Below, piece after piece: positions 11,554-23,830 of a stretch of DNA of 64,000 nt. Positions within the stretch are counted from its first letter, which is position 1. Each line of letters starts with the position of its first letter. The notes below the pieces were generated by a model that was not told the origin of the DNA, made no database searches, and was given only the letters and a program-made list of their open reading frames with translations. The stretch is taken from assembly GCA_026874595.1 (NCBI GenBank), contig CM049318.1, positions 48,092,456 through 48,156,455 of the forward strand. The letters run 5' to 3'. The position numbers were made by a program, and so were the translations under genes. The DNA comes from Sipunculus nudus (Eukaryota; Annelida; Sipuncula; Golfingiida; Sipunculidae).

Positions 11554-11686
11554 GGTCATGACGGCGTCATCACGGAGCTGGTAGACCGTCTGAAGAGTCC
11601 CGCCAGGATCTTTTGAGAGTTCCTGACACGAGGTTTCCTTCTCCATTTCGTCCTTGAAACACTGGATGGACGAATTTCCAAACAGA
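11526..11686 (-). CDS. Internal exon of an unknown, probably secreted protein (partial gene)
   Basis: On the minus strand, a CGTCTTCTTCAG acceptor precedes 161 bp ending in a strong GTAAGT donor. Taking one leading base (phase 2), 53 codons are open, with GC-rich third positions unlike the AT-rich surroundings. The peptide runs from LFGNSSIQCFKDEMEKETSC through TLQTVYQLRDDAVM to KKACDDVNR. Three cysteines are spaced C-x10-C-x27-C in a charged, helical context, which suggests a disulphide-stabilised extracellular domain. I do not recognise the family. Upstream of the acceptor the same frame has stops, so this cannot be a longer exon. The upstream exon would have to lie beyond the satellite array, whose first monomers start about 64 bp away. 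A partner exon downstream is not certain. Confidence 0.6.
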
Positions 11687-11750
11687 CTGAAGAAGACGTG
11701 TTATCATATATTTCCTGTAAGGCGATTATATTAACGAGGAAAAAACAATT

Positions 11751-14700
11751 ATGCATTTAAAGAACCAAGAGGTATACAATGAATCGATGGCAGTAAAAGA
11801 ACCAAAAGATTACAATAAACCAATGGCAGTTAAAGTACCAACAGGTATACAATGAATCGATGGCAGAAAAAGAACCAAAAGGTAACAATAAACCAATGGC
11901 AGTTAAAGAACCGACAGGTATACAAAAAATCAATGGCAGAAAAAGAGCCAAAAGGTAACAATAAACCAATGGCCGTTAAAGAACCGACAGGTATACAAAA
12001 AATCGATGGCAGAAAAAGAAACAAAGGTAACAATAAACCAATGGCAGTTAAAGAACCGACAGGTATACAAAAAATCGATGGCAGAAAAAGAGCCAAAAGG
12101 TAACAATAAACCAATGGCAGTTAAAGAACCGACAGGTATACAAAAAATCGATGGCAGAAAAAGAAACAAAGGTAACAATAAACCAATGGCAGTTAAAGAA
12201 CCGACAGGTATACAAAAAATCAATGGCAGAAAAAGAGCCAAAAGGTAACAATAAACCAATGGCCGTTAAAGAACCGACAGGTATACAAAAAATCGATGGC
12301 GGAAAAAGAAACAAAGGTAACAATAAACCAATGGCAGTTAAAGAACCGACAGGTAACAATAAACTAATGGCAGTTAAAGAACCGACAGGTATACAATAAA
12401 TCGATGGCAGAAAAAGAACCAAAGGTAACAATAAACCAATGGCCGTTAAAGAACCGACAGGTAAACAAAAAATCGATGGCAGAAAAAGAACCAAAAGGTA
12501 ACAATAAACCAATGGCAGTTAAAGAACCGACAGGTATACAAAAAATCGATGGCAGAAAAAGAACCAAAAGGTAACAATAAACCAATGACCGTTAAAGAAC
12601 CGACAGGTATACAAAAAATCGATGGCAGAAAAAGAGCCAAAAGGTAACAATAAACCAATGGCCGTTAAAGAACCGACAGGTATACAAAAAATCGATGGCA
12701 GAAAAAGAGCCAAAAGGTAACAATAAACCAATGGCCGTTAAAGAACCGACAGGTATACAAAAAATCGATGGCAGAAAAAGAAACAAAGGTAACAATAAAC
12801 CAATGGCCGTTAAAGAACCGACAGGTATACAAAAAATCGATGGCAGAAAAAGAGCCAAAAGGTAACAATAAACCAATGGCCGTTAAAGAACCGACAGGTA
12901 TACAAAAAATCGATGGCAGAAAAAGAGCCAAAAGGTAACAATAAACCAATGGCCGTTAAAGAACCGACAGGTATACAAAAAATCGATGGCAGAAAAAAGG
13001 CTAAAAGGTAACAATAAACCAATGGCCGTTAAAGAACCGACAGGTATACAAAAAATCGATGGAAGAAAAAGAACCAAAGGTAACAATAAACCAATGGCAG
13101 TTAAAGAACCGACAGGTATACAAAAAATCAATGGCAGAAAAAGAACCAAAATCTAACAATAAACCAATGGCAGTTAAAGAACCGACAGGTATACAATAAA
13201 TCGATGGCAGAAAAAGAGCCAAAAGGTAACAATAAACCAATGGCCGTTAAAGAACCGACAGGTATACAAAAAATCGATGGCAGAAAAAGAACCAAAAGGT
13301 AACAATAAACCAATGGCAGTTAAAGAACCGACAGGGATACAAAAAATCGATGGCAGAAAAAGAGCCAAAAGGTAACAATAAACCAATGGCCGTTAAAGAA
13401 CCGACAGGTATACAAAAAATCGATGGCAGAAAAAGAAACAAAGGTAACAATAAACCAAAGGCAGTTAAAGAACCGACAGGTAACAATAAACTAATGGCAG
13501 TTAAAGAACCGACAGGTATACAATAAATCGATGGCAGAAAAAGAGCCAAAAGGTAACAATAAACCAATGGCCGTTAAAGAACCGACAGGTATACAAAAAA
13601 TCGATGGCAGAAAAAGAGCCAAAAGGTAACAATAAACCAATGGCCGTTAAAGAACCGACAGGTATACAATAAATCGATGGCAGAAAAAGAACCAAAAGGT
13701 AACAATAAACTAATGGCAGTTAAAGAACCGACAGGTATACAAAAAATCAATGGCAGAAAAAGAGCCAAAAGGTAACAATAAACCAATGGCCGTTAAAGAA
13801 CCGACAGGTATACAATAAGTCGATGGCAGAAAAAGAGCAAAAAGGTAACAATAAACCAATCGCAGTTAAAGAACCGACAGGTATACAATAAATCGATGGC
13901 AGAAAAAGAGCCAAAAGGTAAAAATATACCAATGGCAGTTAAAGAACCGACAGGTATACAATAAATCGATGGCAGAAAAAGAACCAAAAGGTAACAATAA
14001 ACTAATGGCCGTTAAAGAACCGACAGGTATACAAAAAAACGATGGCAGAAAAAGAGCCAAAAGGTAACAATAAACCAATGGCAGTTAAAGAACCGACAGG
14101 TATACAAAAAATCGATGGCAGAAAAAGAGCCAAAAGGTAACAATAAACCAATGGCAGTTAAAGAACCGACAGGTATACAAAAAATCGATGGCAGAAAAAG
14201 TACCAAAAGGTAACAATAAACCAATGGCCGTTAAAGAACCGACAGGTATACAAAAAATCGATGGCAGAAAAAGAGCCAAAAGGTAACAATAAACCAATGG
14301 CCGTTAAAGAACCGACAGGTATACAAAAAATCGATGGCAGAAAAAGAGCCAAAAGGTAACAATAAACCAATGGCCGTTAAAGAACCGACAGGTATACAAA
14401 AAATCGATGGCAGAAAAAGAGCCAAAAGGTAACAATAAACCAATGGCCGTTAAAGAACCGACAGGGATACAAAAAATCAATGGCAGAAAAAGAACCAAAA
14501 GGTAACAATAAACTAATGGCAGTTAAAAAACCGACAGGGATACAAAAAATCGATGGCAGAAAAAGAACCAAAGGTAACAATAAACTAATGGCAGTTAAAG
14601 AACCGACAGGTATACAATAAATGGATGGCAGAAAAAGAACCAAAAGGTAACAATAAACCAATGGCAGTTAAAGAACCGACAGGTATACAAAAAATCGATG

Positions 14701-17700
14701 GCAGAAGAAGAGCCAAAAGGTAACAATAAACCAATGGCCGTTAAAGAACCGACAGGGATACAAAAAATCGATGGCAGAAAAAGAGCCAAAAGGTGACAAT
14801 AAACCAATGGCCGTTAAAGAACCGACAGGTATACAAAAAATCGATGGCAGAAAAAGAGCCAAAAGGTAACAATAAACCAATGGCCGTTAAAGAACCAACA
14901 GGTATACAAAAAATCGATGGCAGAAAAAGAAACAAAGGTAACAATAAACCAATGGCAGTTAAAGAACCGACAGGTATACAAAAAATCGATGGCAGAAAAA
15001 GAACCAAAAAGTAACAATAAACCAATGGCAGTTAAAGAACCGACAGGTATACACAAATCGATGGCAGAAAAAGAGCCAAAAGGTAACAATAAACAAATGG
15101 CCGTTTAAGAACCGACAGGTAACAATAAACTAATGGCAGTTAAAGAACCGACAGGTATACAATAAATCGATGGCAGAAAAAGAACCAAAAGGTTACAATA
15201 AACCAATGACCGTTAAAGAACCGACAGGTATACAAAAAATCAATGGCAGAAAAAGAACCAAAAGGTAACAATAAACCAATGGCAGTTAAAGAACCGACAG
15301 GTATACAAAAAATCGATGGCAGAAAAAGAACCAAAGGTAACAATAAACCAATGGCAGTTAAAGAACCGACAGGTATACAAAAAATCAATGGCAGAAAAAG
15401 AACCAAAAGGTAACAATAAACCAATTGCAGTTATAGAACCGACAGGTAACAATAAACTAATGGCAGTTAAAGAACCGACAGGTATACAATAAATCGCTGG
15501 CAGAAACCAGCCAAAAGGTAACAATAAACCAATGGCAGTTAAAGAACCGACAGGTATACAAAAAATCGATGGCAGAAAAAGAACCAAAAGGTAACAATAA
15601 ACCAATGGCAGTTAAAGAACCGACAGGGATACAAAAAATCGATGGCAGAAAAAGAGCCAAAAGGTAACAATAAACCAATGGCCGTTAAAGAACCGACAGG
15701 TATACAAAAAATCGATGGCAGAAAAAGAGCCAAAAGGTAAAAATAAACCAATGGCTGTTAAAGAACCGACAGGTATACAAAAAATCGATGGCAGAAAAAG
15801 AAACAAAGGTAACAATAAACCAATGGCAGTTAAAGAACCGACAGGTAACAATAAACCAATGGCAGTTAAAGAACCGACAGGTATACAATAAATCGATGGC
15901 AGAAAAAGAGCCAAAAGGTAACAATAAACCAATGGCCGTTAAAGAAGCGACAGGTATACAAAAAATTGATGGCAGAAAAAGAGCCAAAAGGTAACAATAA
16001 ACCAATGGCCGTTAAAGAACCGACAGGTATACAAAAAATCGATGGCAGAAAAAGAGCCAAAAGGTAACAATAAACCATTGGCCGTTAAAGAACCGACAGG
16101 TATACAAAAAATCGATGGCAGAAAAAGAACCAAAGGTAACAATAAACCAATGGCAGTTGAAGAACCGACAGGTATACAAAAAATCAATGGCAGAAAAAGA
16201 ACCAAAAGGTAACAATAAACAAATGGCAGTTAAAGAACCGACAGGTATACAAAAAATTGATGGCAGAAAAAGAGCCAAAAGGTAACAATAAACCAATGGC
16301 CGTTAAAGAACCGACAGGTATACAATAAATCGATGGCAGAAAAAGAGCCAAAAGGTAACAATAAACCAATGGCAGTTAAAGAACCGACAGGTATACAATA
16401 AATCGATGGCAGAAAAAGAACCAAAAGGTAACAATAAACCAATGGCCGTTAAAGGACCGACAGGTATACAAAAAATCGATGGCAGAAAAAGAGCCAAAAG
16501 GTAACAATAAACCAATGGCCGTTAAAGGACCGACAGGTATACAAAAAATCGATGGCAGAAAAAGAGCCAAAAGGTAACAATAAACCAATGGCCGTTAAAG
16601 GACCGACAGGTATACAAAAAATCGATGGCAGAAAAAGAGCCAAAAGGTAACAATAAACCAATGGCCGTTAAAGAACCGACAGGGATACAAAAAATCAATG
16701 GCAGAAAAAGAACCAAAAGGTAACAATAAACTAATGGCAGTTAAAGAACCGACAGGTATACAAAAAATCGATGGCAGAAAAAGAGCCAAAAGGTAACAAT
16801 TAACCAATGGCCGTTAAAGGACCGACAGGTATACAAAAGATCGATGGCAGAAAAAGAGCCAAAAGGTAACAATAAACCAATGGCCGTTAAAGGACCGACA
16901 GGTATACAAAAAATCGATGGCAGAAAAAGAGCCAAAAGGTAACAATAAACCAATGGCCGTTAAAGAACCGACAGGGATACAAAAAATCAATGGCAGTAAA
17001 AGAACCAAAAGGTAACAATAAACTAATGGCAGTTAAAGAACCGACAGGTATACAAAAAATCGATGGCAGAAAAAGAACCAAAGGTAACAATAAACCAATG
17101 GCAGTTAAAGAACCGACAGGTATACAAAAAATCAATGGCAGAAAAAGAACCAAAAGGTAACAATAAACCAATGGCAGTTAAAGAACCGACAGGTATACAA
17201 AAAATCGATGGCAGAAAAAGAGCCAAAAGGTAACAATAAACCAATAGCCGTTAAAGAACCGACAGGTATACAATAAATCGATGGCAGAAAAAGAGCCAAA
17301 AGGTAACAATAAACCAATGGCCGTTAAAGAACCGACAGGTATACAATAAATCGATGGCAGAAAAAGAACCAAAAGGTAACAATAAACTAATGGCAGTTAA
17401 AGAACCGACAGGTATACAAAAAATCAATGGCAGAAAAAGAGCCAAAAGGTAACAATAAACCAATGGCCGTTAAAGAACCGACAGGTATACAATAAGTCGA
17501 TGGAAGAAAAAGAGCAAAAAGGTAACAATAAACCAATCGCAGTTAAAGAACCGACAGGTATACAATAAATCGATGGCAGAAAAAGAGCCAAAAGGTAAAA
17601 ATATACCAATGGCAGTTAAAGAACCGACAGGTATACAATAAATCGATGGCAGAAAAAGAACCAAAAGGTAACAATAAACTAATGGCCGTTAAAGAACCGA

Positions 17701-18840
17701 CAGGTATACAAAAAATCGATGGCAGAAAAAGAGCCAAAAGGTAACAATAAACCAATGGCAGTTAAAGAACCGACAGGTATACAAAAAATCGATGGCAGAA
17801 AAAGAGCCAAAGGTAACAATAAACCAATGGCAGTTAAAGAACCGACAGGTATACAAAAAATCGATGGCAGAAAAAGTACCAAAAGGTAACAATAAACTAA
17901 TGGCCGTTAAAGAACCGACAGGTATACAAAAAATCGATGGCAGAAAAAGAGCCAAAAGGTAACAATAAACCAATGGCCGTTAAAGAACCGACAGGTATAC
18001 AAAAAATCGATGGCAGAAAAAGAGCCAAAAGGTAACAATAAACCAATGGCAGTTAAAGAACCGACAGGTATACAAAAAATCGATGGCAGAAAAAGAGCCA
18101 AAAGGTAACAATAAACCAATGGCCGTTAAAGAACCGACAGGGATACAAAAAATCAATGGCAGAAAAAGAACCAAAAGGTAACAATAAACTAATGGCAGTT
18201 AAAAAACCGACAGGGATACAAAAAATCGATGGCAGAAAAAGAACCAAAGGTAACAATAAACTAATGGCAGTTAAAGAACCGACAGGTATACAAAAAATCG
18301 ATGGCAGAAGAAGAGCCAAAAGGTAACAATAAACCAATGGCCGTTAAAGAACCGACAGGGATACAAAAAATCGATGGCAGAAAAAGAGCCAAAAGGTAAC
18401 AATAAACCAATGGCCGTTAAAGAACCGACAGGTATACAAAAAATCGATGGCAGAAAAAGAGCCAAAAGGTAACAATAAACCAATGGCCGTTAAAGAACCG
18501 ACAGGTATACAAAAAATCGATGGCAGAAAAAGAAACAAAGGTAACAATAAACCAATGGCAGTTAAAGAACCGACAGGTATACAAAAAATCGATGGCAGAA
18601 AAAGAACCAAAAAGTAACAATAAACCAATGGCAGTTAAAGAACCGACAGGTATACACAAATCGATTGCAGAAAAAGAGCCAAAAGGTAACAATAAACAAA
18701 TGGCCGTTTAAGAACCGACAGGTAACAATAAACTAATGGCAGTTAAAGAACCGACAGGTATACAATAAATCGATGGCAGAAAAAGAAGCAAAAGGTTACA
18801 ATAAACCAATGACCGTTAAAGAACCGACAGGTATACAAAA
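11751..18840 (+). repeat. Satellite sub-domain dominated by 73-bp AB dimers
   Basis: AB dimers follow each other almost without break, with occasional one-monomer insertions (extra A near 12,350, 13,480, 15,120 and 15,445). The block at about 13,500-15,200 reappears at about 17,180-18,840 with an offset of 3,677 and then 3,603 bp, the step reflecting the loss of about one dimer. Shared marks include GTATACAATAAGTCG, AAAAATATACC and GTATACACAAATCG. Confidence 0.85.
15860..17660 (+). repeat. Satellite block duplicated at +5,494 bp
   Basis: This block matches 21,354-23,154 monomer for monomer. Shared private variants include AAACCATTGGCC, GCAGTTGAAGAACC, AACAATTAACC and GTATACAAAAGATCG. It therefore links the first AB domain to the 4,985-bp repeats further right. 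Confidence 0.8.
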
Positions 18841-21800
18841 AATCAATGGCAGAAAAAGAACCAAAAGGTAACAATAAACCAATGGCAGTTAAAGAACCGA
18901 CAGGTATACAATAAATCGATGGCAGAAAAAGAGCCAAAAGGTAACAATAAACTAATGGCAGTTAAAGAACCGACAGGTATACAAAAAATCGATGGCAGTT
19001 AAAGAACCGACAGGAATACAAAAAATCAATGGCAGAAAAAGAACCAAAAGGTAACAATAAACCAATGGCAGTTAAAGAACCAAAAGGTAACAATAAACTA
19101 ATGGCATTTAAAGAACCGACAGGTATACAAAAAATCAATGGCAGAAAAAGAACCAAAAGGTAACAATAAACCAATGGCAGTTAAAGAACCAAAAGGTAAC
19201 AATAAACTAATGGCAGTTAAAGAACCGACAGGTATACAAAAAATCAATGGCATAAAAAGAACCAAAAGGTAACAATAAACCAATGGCAGTTAAAGAACCA
19301 AAAGGTAACAATAAACAAATGGCAGTTAAAGAACCGACAGGTATACAAAAAATCGATGGCAGTTAAAGAACCGACAGGTATACAATAAATCGATGGCAGA
19401 AAAAGAACCAAAAGGTAACAATAAACAAATGGCCGTTAAAGAACCGACAGGTATACAAAAAATCGATGGCAGAAAAAGAGCCAAAAGGTAACAATAAACC
19501 AATGGCAGTTAAAGAACCAAAAGGTAACAATAAACTAATGGCAGTTAAAGAACCGACAGGTATACAATAAATCGATGGCAGAATAAGAACCAAAAGGTAA
19601 CAATAAACCAATGACCGTTAAAGCACCAAAAGGTAACAATAAACTAATGGCAGTAAAAGAACCGACAGGTATACAATAAATCGATGGCAGAAAAAGAACC
19701 AAAAGTTAACAATAAACCAATGGGAGTTAAAGGACCGACAGGTATACAATAAATCGATGGCAGAAAAAGAGCCAAAAGGTAACAATAAACCAATGACAGT
19801 TAAAGAACCAAAGGGTAACAATAAACTAATGGCAGTGAAAGAACCGACAGGTATACAAAAAATCGATGGCAGAAAAAGAAACAAAGGTAACAATAAACCA
19901 GTGGCAGTTAAAGAACCAAAAGGTAACAATAAACCAATGGCAGTTAAAGGACCGACAGGTATACAATAAATCGATGGCAGAAAAATAGCCAAAAGGTAAC
20001 GATAAACCAATGGCAGTTAAAGAACCAAAAGGTAACAATAAACTAATGGCAGTTAAAGAACCGACAGGTATACAATAAATCGATGGCAGAAAAAGAGCCA
20101 AAAGGTAACAATATACCAATGGCAGTTAAAGAACCAAAAGGTAACAATAAACCAATGGCAGTTAAAGAACCGACAGGTATACAATAAATCGATGGCAGAA
20201 AAAGAGCCAAAAGGTAACAATAAACCAATGGCAGTTAAAGAACCAAAAGGTAACAATAAACCAATGGCAGTTAAAGAACCGACAGGTATACAATAAATCG
20301 ATGGCAGAAAAAGAACCAAAAGGTAACAATAAACCAATGGCAGTTAAAGAACCAAAAGGTAACAATAAACTAATGGCAGTTAAAGAACCGACAGGTATAC
20401 AATAAATCAATGGCAGAAAAAGAGCCAAAAGGTAACAATAAACCAATGGCAGTTAAAGAACCAAAAGGTAACAATAAACCAGTGGCAGTTAAAGAACCAA
20501 AAGGTAACAATAAACCAATGGCAGTTAAAGGACCGACAGGTATACAATAAATCGATGGCAGAAAAATAGCCAAAAGGTAACGATAAACCAATGGCAGTTA
20601 AAGAACCAAAAGGTAACAATAAACTAATGGCAGTTAAAGAACCGACAGGTATACAATAAATCGATGGCAGAAAAAGAGCCAAAAGGTAACAATATACCAA
20701 TGGCAGTTAAAGAACCAAAAGGTAACAATAAACTAATGGCAGTTAAAGAACCGACAGGTATACAATAAATCGATGGCAGAAAAAGAGCCAAAAGGTAACA
20801 ATAAACCAATGGCAGTTAAAGAACCAAAAGGTAACAATAAACCAATGGCAGTTAAAGAACCGACAGGTATACAATAAATCGATGGCAGAAAAAGAACCAA
20901 AAGGTAACAATAAACCAATGGCAGTTAAAGAACCAAAAGGTAACAATAAACTAATGGCAGTTAAAGAACCGACAGGTATACAATAAATCAATGGCAGAAA
21001 AAGAGCCAAAAGGTAACAATAAACCAATGGCAGTTAAAGAACCAAAAGGTAACAATAAACTAATGGCAGTTAAAGAACCGACAGGTATACAATAAATTGA
21101 TGGCAGAAAAAGAGCGAAAAGGTAACAATAAACCAATGGCAGTTAAAGAACCAAAAGGTAACAATAAACTAATGGCAGTTAAAGAACCGACAGGTATACA
21201 ATAAATCGATGGCAGAAAAAGAACCAAAAGGTAACAATAAACTAATGGCAGTTAAAGAACCGACAGGTATACAAAAAATCGATGGCAGAAAAAGAAACAA
21301 AGGTAACAATAAACCAATGGCAGTTAAAGAACCGACAGGTAACAATAAACCAATGGCAGTTAAAGAACCGACAGGTATACAATAAATCGATGGCAGAAAA
21401 AGAGCCAAAAGGTAACAATAAACCAATGGCCGTTAAAGAACCGACAGGTATACAAAAAATTGATGGCAGAAAAAGAGCCAAAAGGTAACAATAAACCAAT
21501 GGCCGTTAAAGAACCGACAGGTATACAAAAAATCGATGGCAGAAAAAGAGCCAAAAGGTAACAATAAACCATTGGCCGTTAAAGAACCGACAGGTATACA
21601 AAAAATCGATGGCAGAAAAAGAACCAAAGGTAACAATAAACCAATGGCAGTTGAAGAACCGACAGGTATACAAAAAATCAATGGCAGAAAAAGAACCAAA
21701 AGGTAACAATAAACCAATGGCAGTTAAAGAACCGACAGGTATACAAAAAATCAATGGCAGAAAAAGAGACAAAAGGTAACAATAAACCAATGGCCGTTAA

Positions 21801-23830
21801 AGAACCGACAGGTATACAATAAATCGATGGCAGAAAAAGAGCCAAAAGGTAACAATAAACCAATGGCAGTTAAAGAACCGACAGGTATACAATAAATCGA
21901 TGGCAGAAAAAGAACCAAAAGGTAACAATAAACCAATGGCCGTTAAAGGACCGACAGGTATACAAAAAATCGATGGCAGAAAAAGAGCCAAAAGGTAACA
22001 ATAAACCAATGGCCGTTAAAGGACCGACAGGTATACAAAAAATCGATGGCAGAAAAAGAGCCAAAAGGTAACAATAAACCAATGGCCGTTAAAGGACCGA
22101 CAGGTATACAAAAAATCGATGGCAGAAAAAGAGCCAAAAGGTAACAATAAACCAATGGCCGTTAAAGAACCGACAGGGATACAAAAAATCAATGGCAGAA
22201 AAAGAACCAAAAGGTAACAATAAACTAATCGCAGTTAAAGAACCGACAGGTATACAAAAAATCGATGGCAGAAAAAGAGCCAAAAGGTAACAATTAACCA
22301 ATGGCCGTTAAAGGACCGACAGGTATACAAAAGATCGATGGCAGAAAAAGAGCCAAAAGGTAACAATAAACCAATGGCCGTTAAAGGACCGACAGGTATA
22401 CAAAAAATCGATGGCAGAAAAAGAGCCAAAAGGTAACAATAAACCAATGGCCGTTAAAGAACCGACAGGGATACAAAAAATCAATGGCAGTAAAAGAACC
22501 AAATGGTAACAATAAACTAATGGCAGTTAAAGAACCGACAGGTATACAAAAAATCGATGGCAGAAAAAGAACCAAAGGTAACAATAAACCAATGGCAGTT
22601 AAAGAACCGACAGGTATACAAAAAATCAATGGCAGAAAAAGAACCAAAAAGTAACAATAAACCAATGGCAGTTAAAGAACCGACAGGTATACAAAAAATC
22701 GATGGCAGAAAAAGAGCCAAAAGGTAACAATAAACCAATGGCCGTTAAAGAACCGACAGGTATACAATAAATCGATGGCAGAAAAAGAGCCAAAAGGTAA
22801 CAATAAACCAATGGCCGTTAAAGAACCGACAGGTATACAATAAATCGATGGCAGAAAAAGAACCAAAAGGTAACAATAAACTAATGGCAGTTAAAGAACC
22901 GACAGGTATACAAAAAATCAATGGCAGAAAAAGAGCCAAAAGGTAACAATAAACCAATGGCCGTTAAAGAACCGACAGGTATACAATAAGTCGATGGCAG
23001 AAAAAGAGCAAAAAGGTAACAATAAACCAATCGCAGTTAAAGAACCGACAGGTATACAATAAATCGATGGCAGAAAAAGAGCCAAAAGGTAAAAATATAC
23101 CAATGGCAGTTAAAGAACCGACAGGTATACAATAAATCGATGGCAGAAAAAGAACCAAAAGGTAACAATAAACTAATGGCCGTTAAAGAACCGACAGGTA
23201 TACAAAAAATCAATGGCAGAAAAAGAACCAAAAGGTAACAATAAACCAATGGCAGTTAAAGAACCGACAGGTATACAAAAATCGATGGCAGAAAAAGAAC
23301 CAAAGGTAACAATAAACCAATGGCAGTTAAAGAACCGACAAGTAACAATAAACTAATGGCAGTGAAAGAACCGACAGGTATACAATAAATCGATGGCAGA
23401 AAAAGAACCAAAAGGTAACAATAAACAAATGGCCGTTAAAGAACTGACAGGTATACAAAAAATCGATGGCAGAAAAAGAGCCAAAAGGTAACAATAAACC
23501 AATGGCAGTTAAAGAACCGACAGGGATACAAAAAATCAATGGCAGAAAAAGAACCAAAAGGTAACAATAAACTAATGGCAGTTAAAGAACCGACAGGTAT
23601 ACAAAAAATCGATGGCAGAAAAAGAGCCAAAAGGTAACAATTAACCAATGGGCGTTAAAGGACCGACAGGTGTACAAAAGATCGATGGCAGAAAAAGAGC
23701 CAAAAGGTAACAATAAACCAATGGCCGTTAAAGGACCGACAGGTATACAAAAAATCGATGGCAGAGAAAGAGCCAAAAGGTAACAATAAACCAATGGCCG
23801 TTAAAGAACCGACAGGGATACAAAAAATCA
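18841..23830 (+). repeat. 4,985-bp higher-order unit, copy 1
   Basis: The first part (about 18,960-21,240) is made of 109-bp AAB trimers in which the first A ends in CCAAAA; the second part is 73-bp AB dimers. The rare variant ACCAATGGGAGTT gives exact registration: TGGG at 19,721 here, 24,706 in copy 2 and 28,705 in copy 3. The copy 1/2 offset is constant at 4,985 bp apart from a single-base step near 27,990. Confidence 0.85.
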
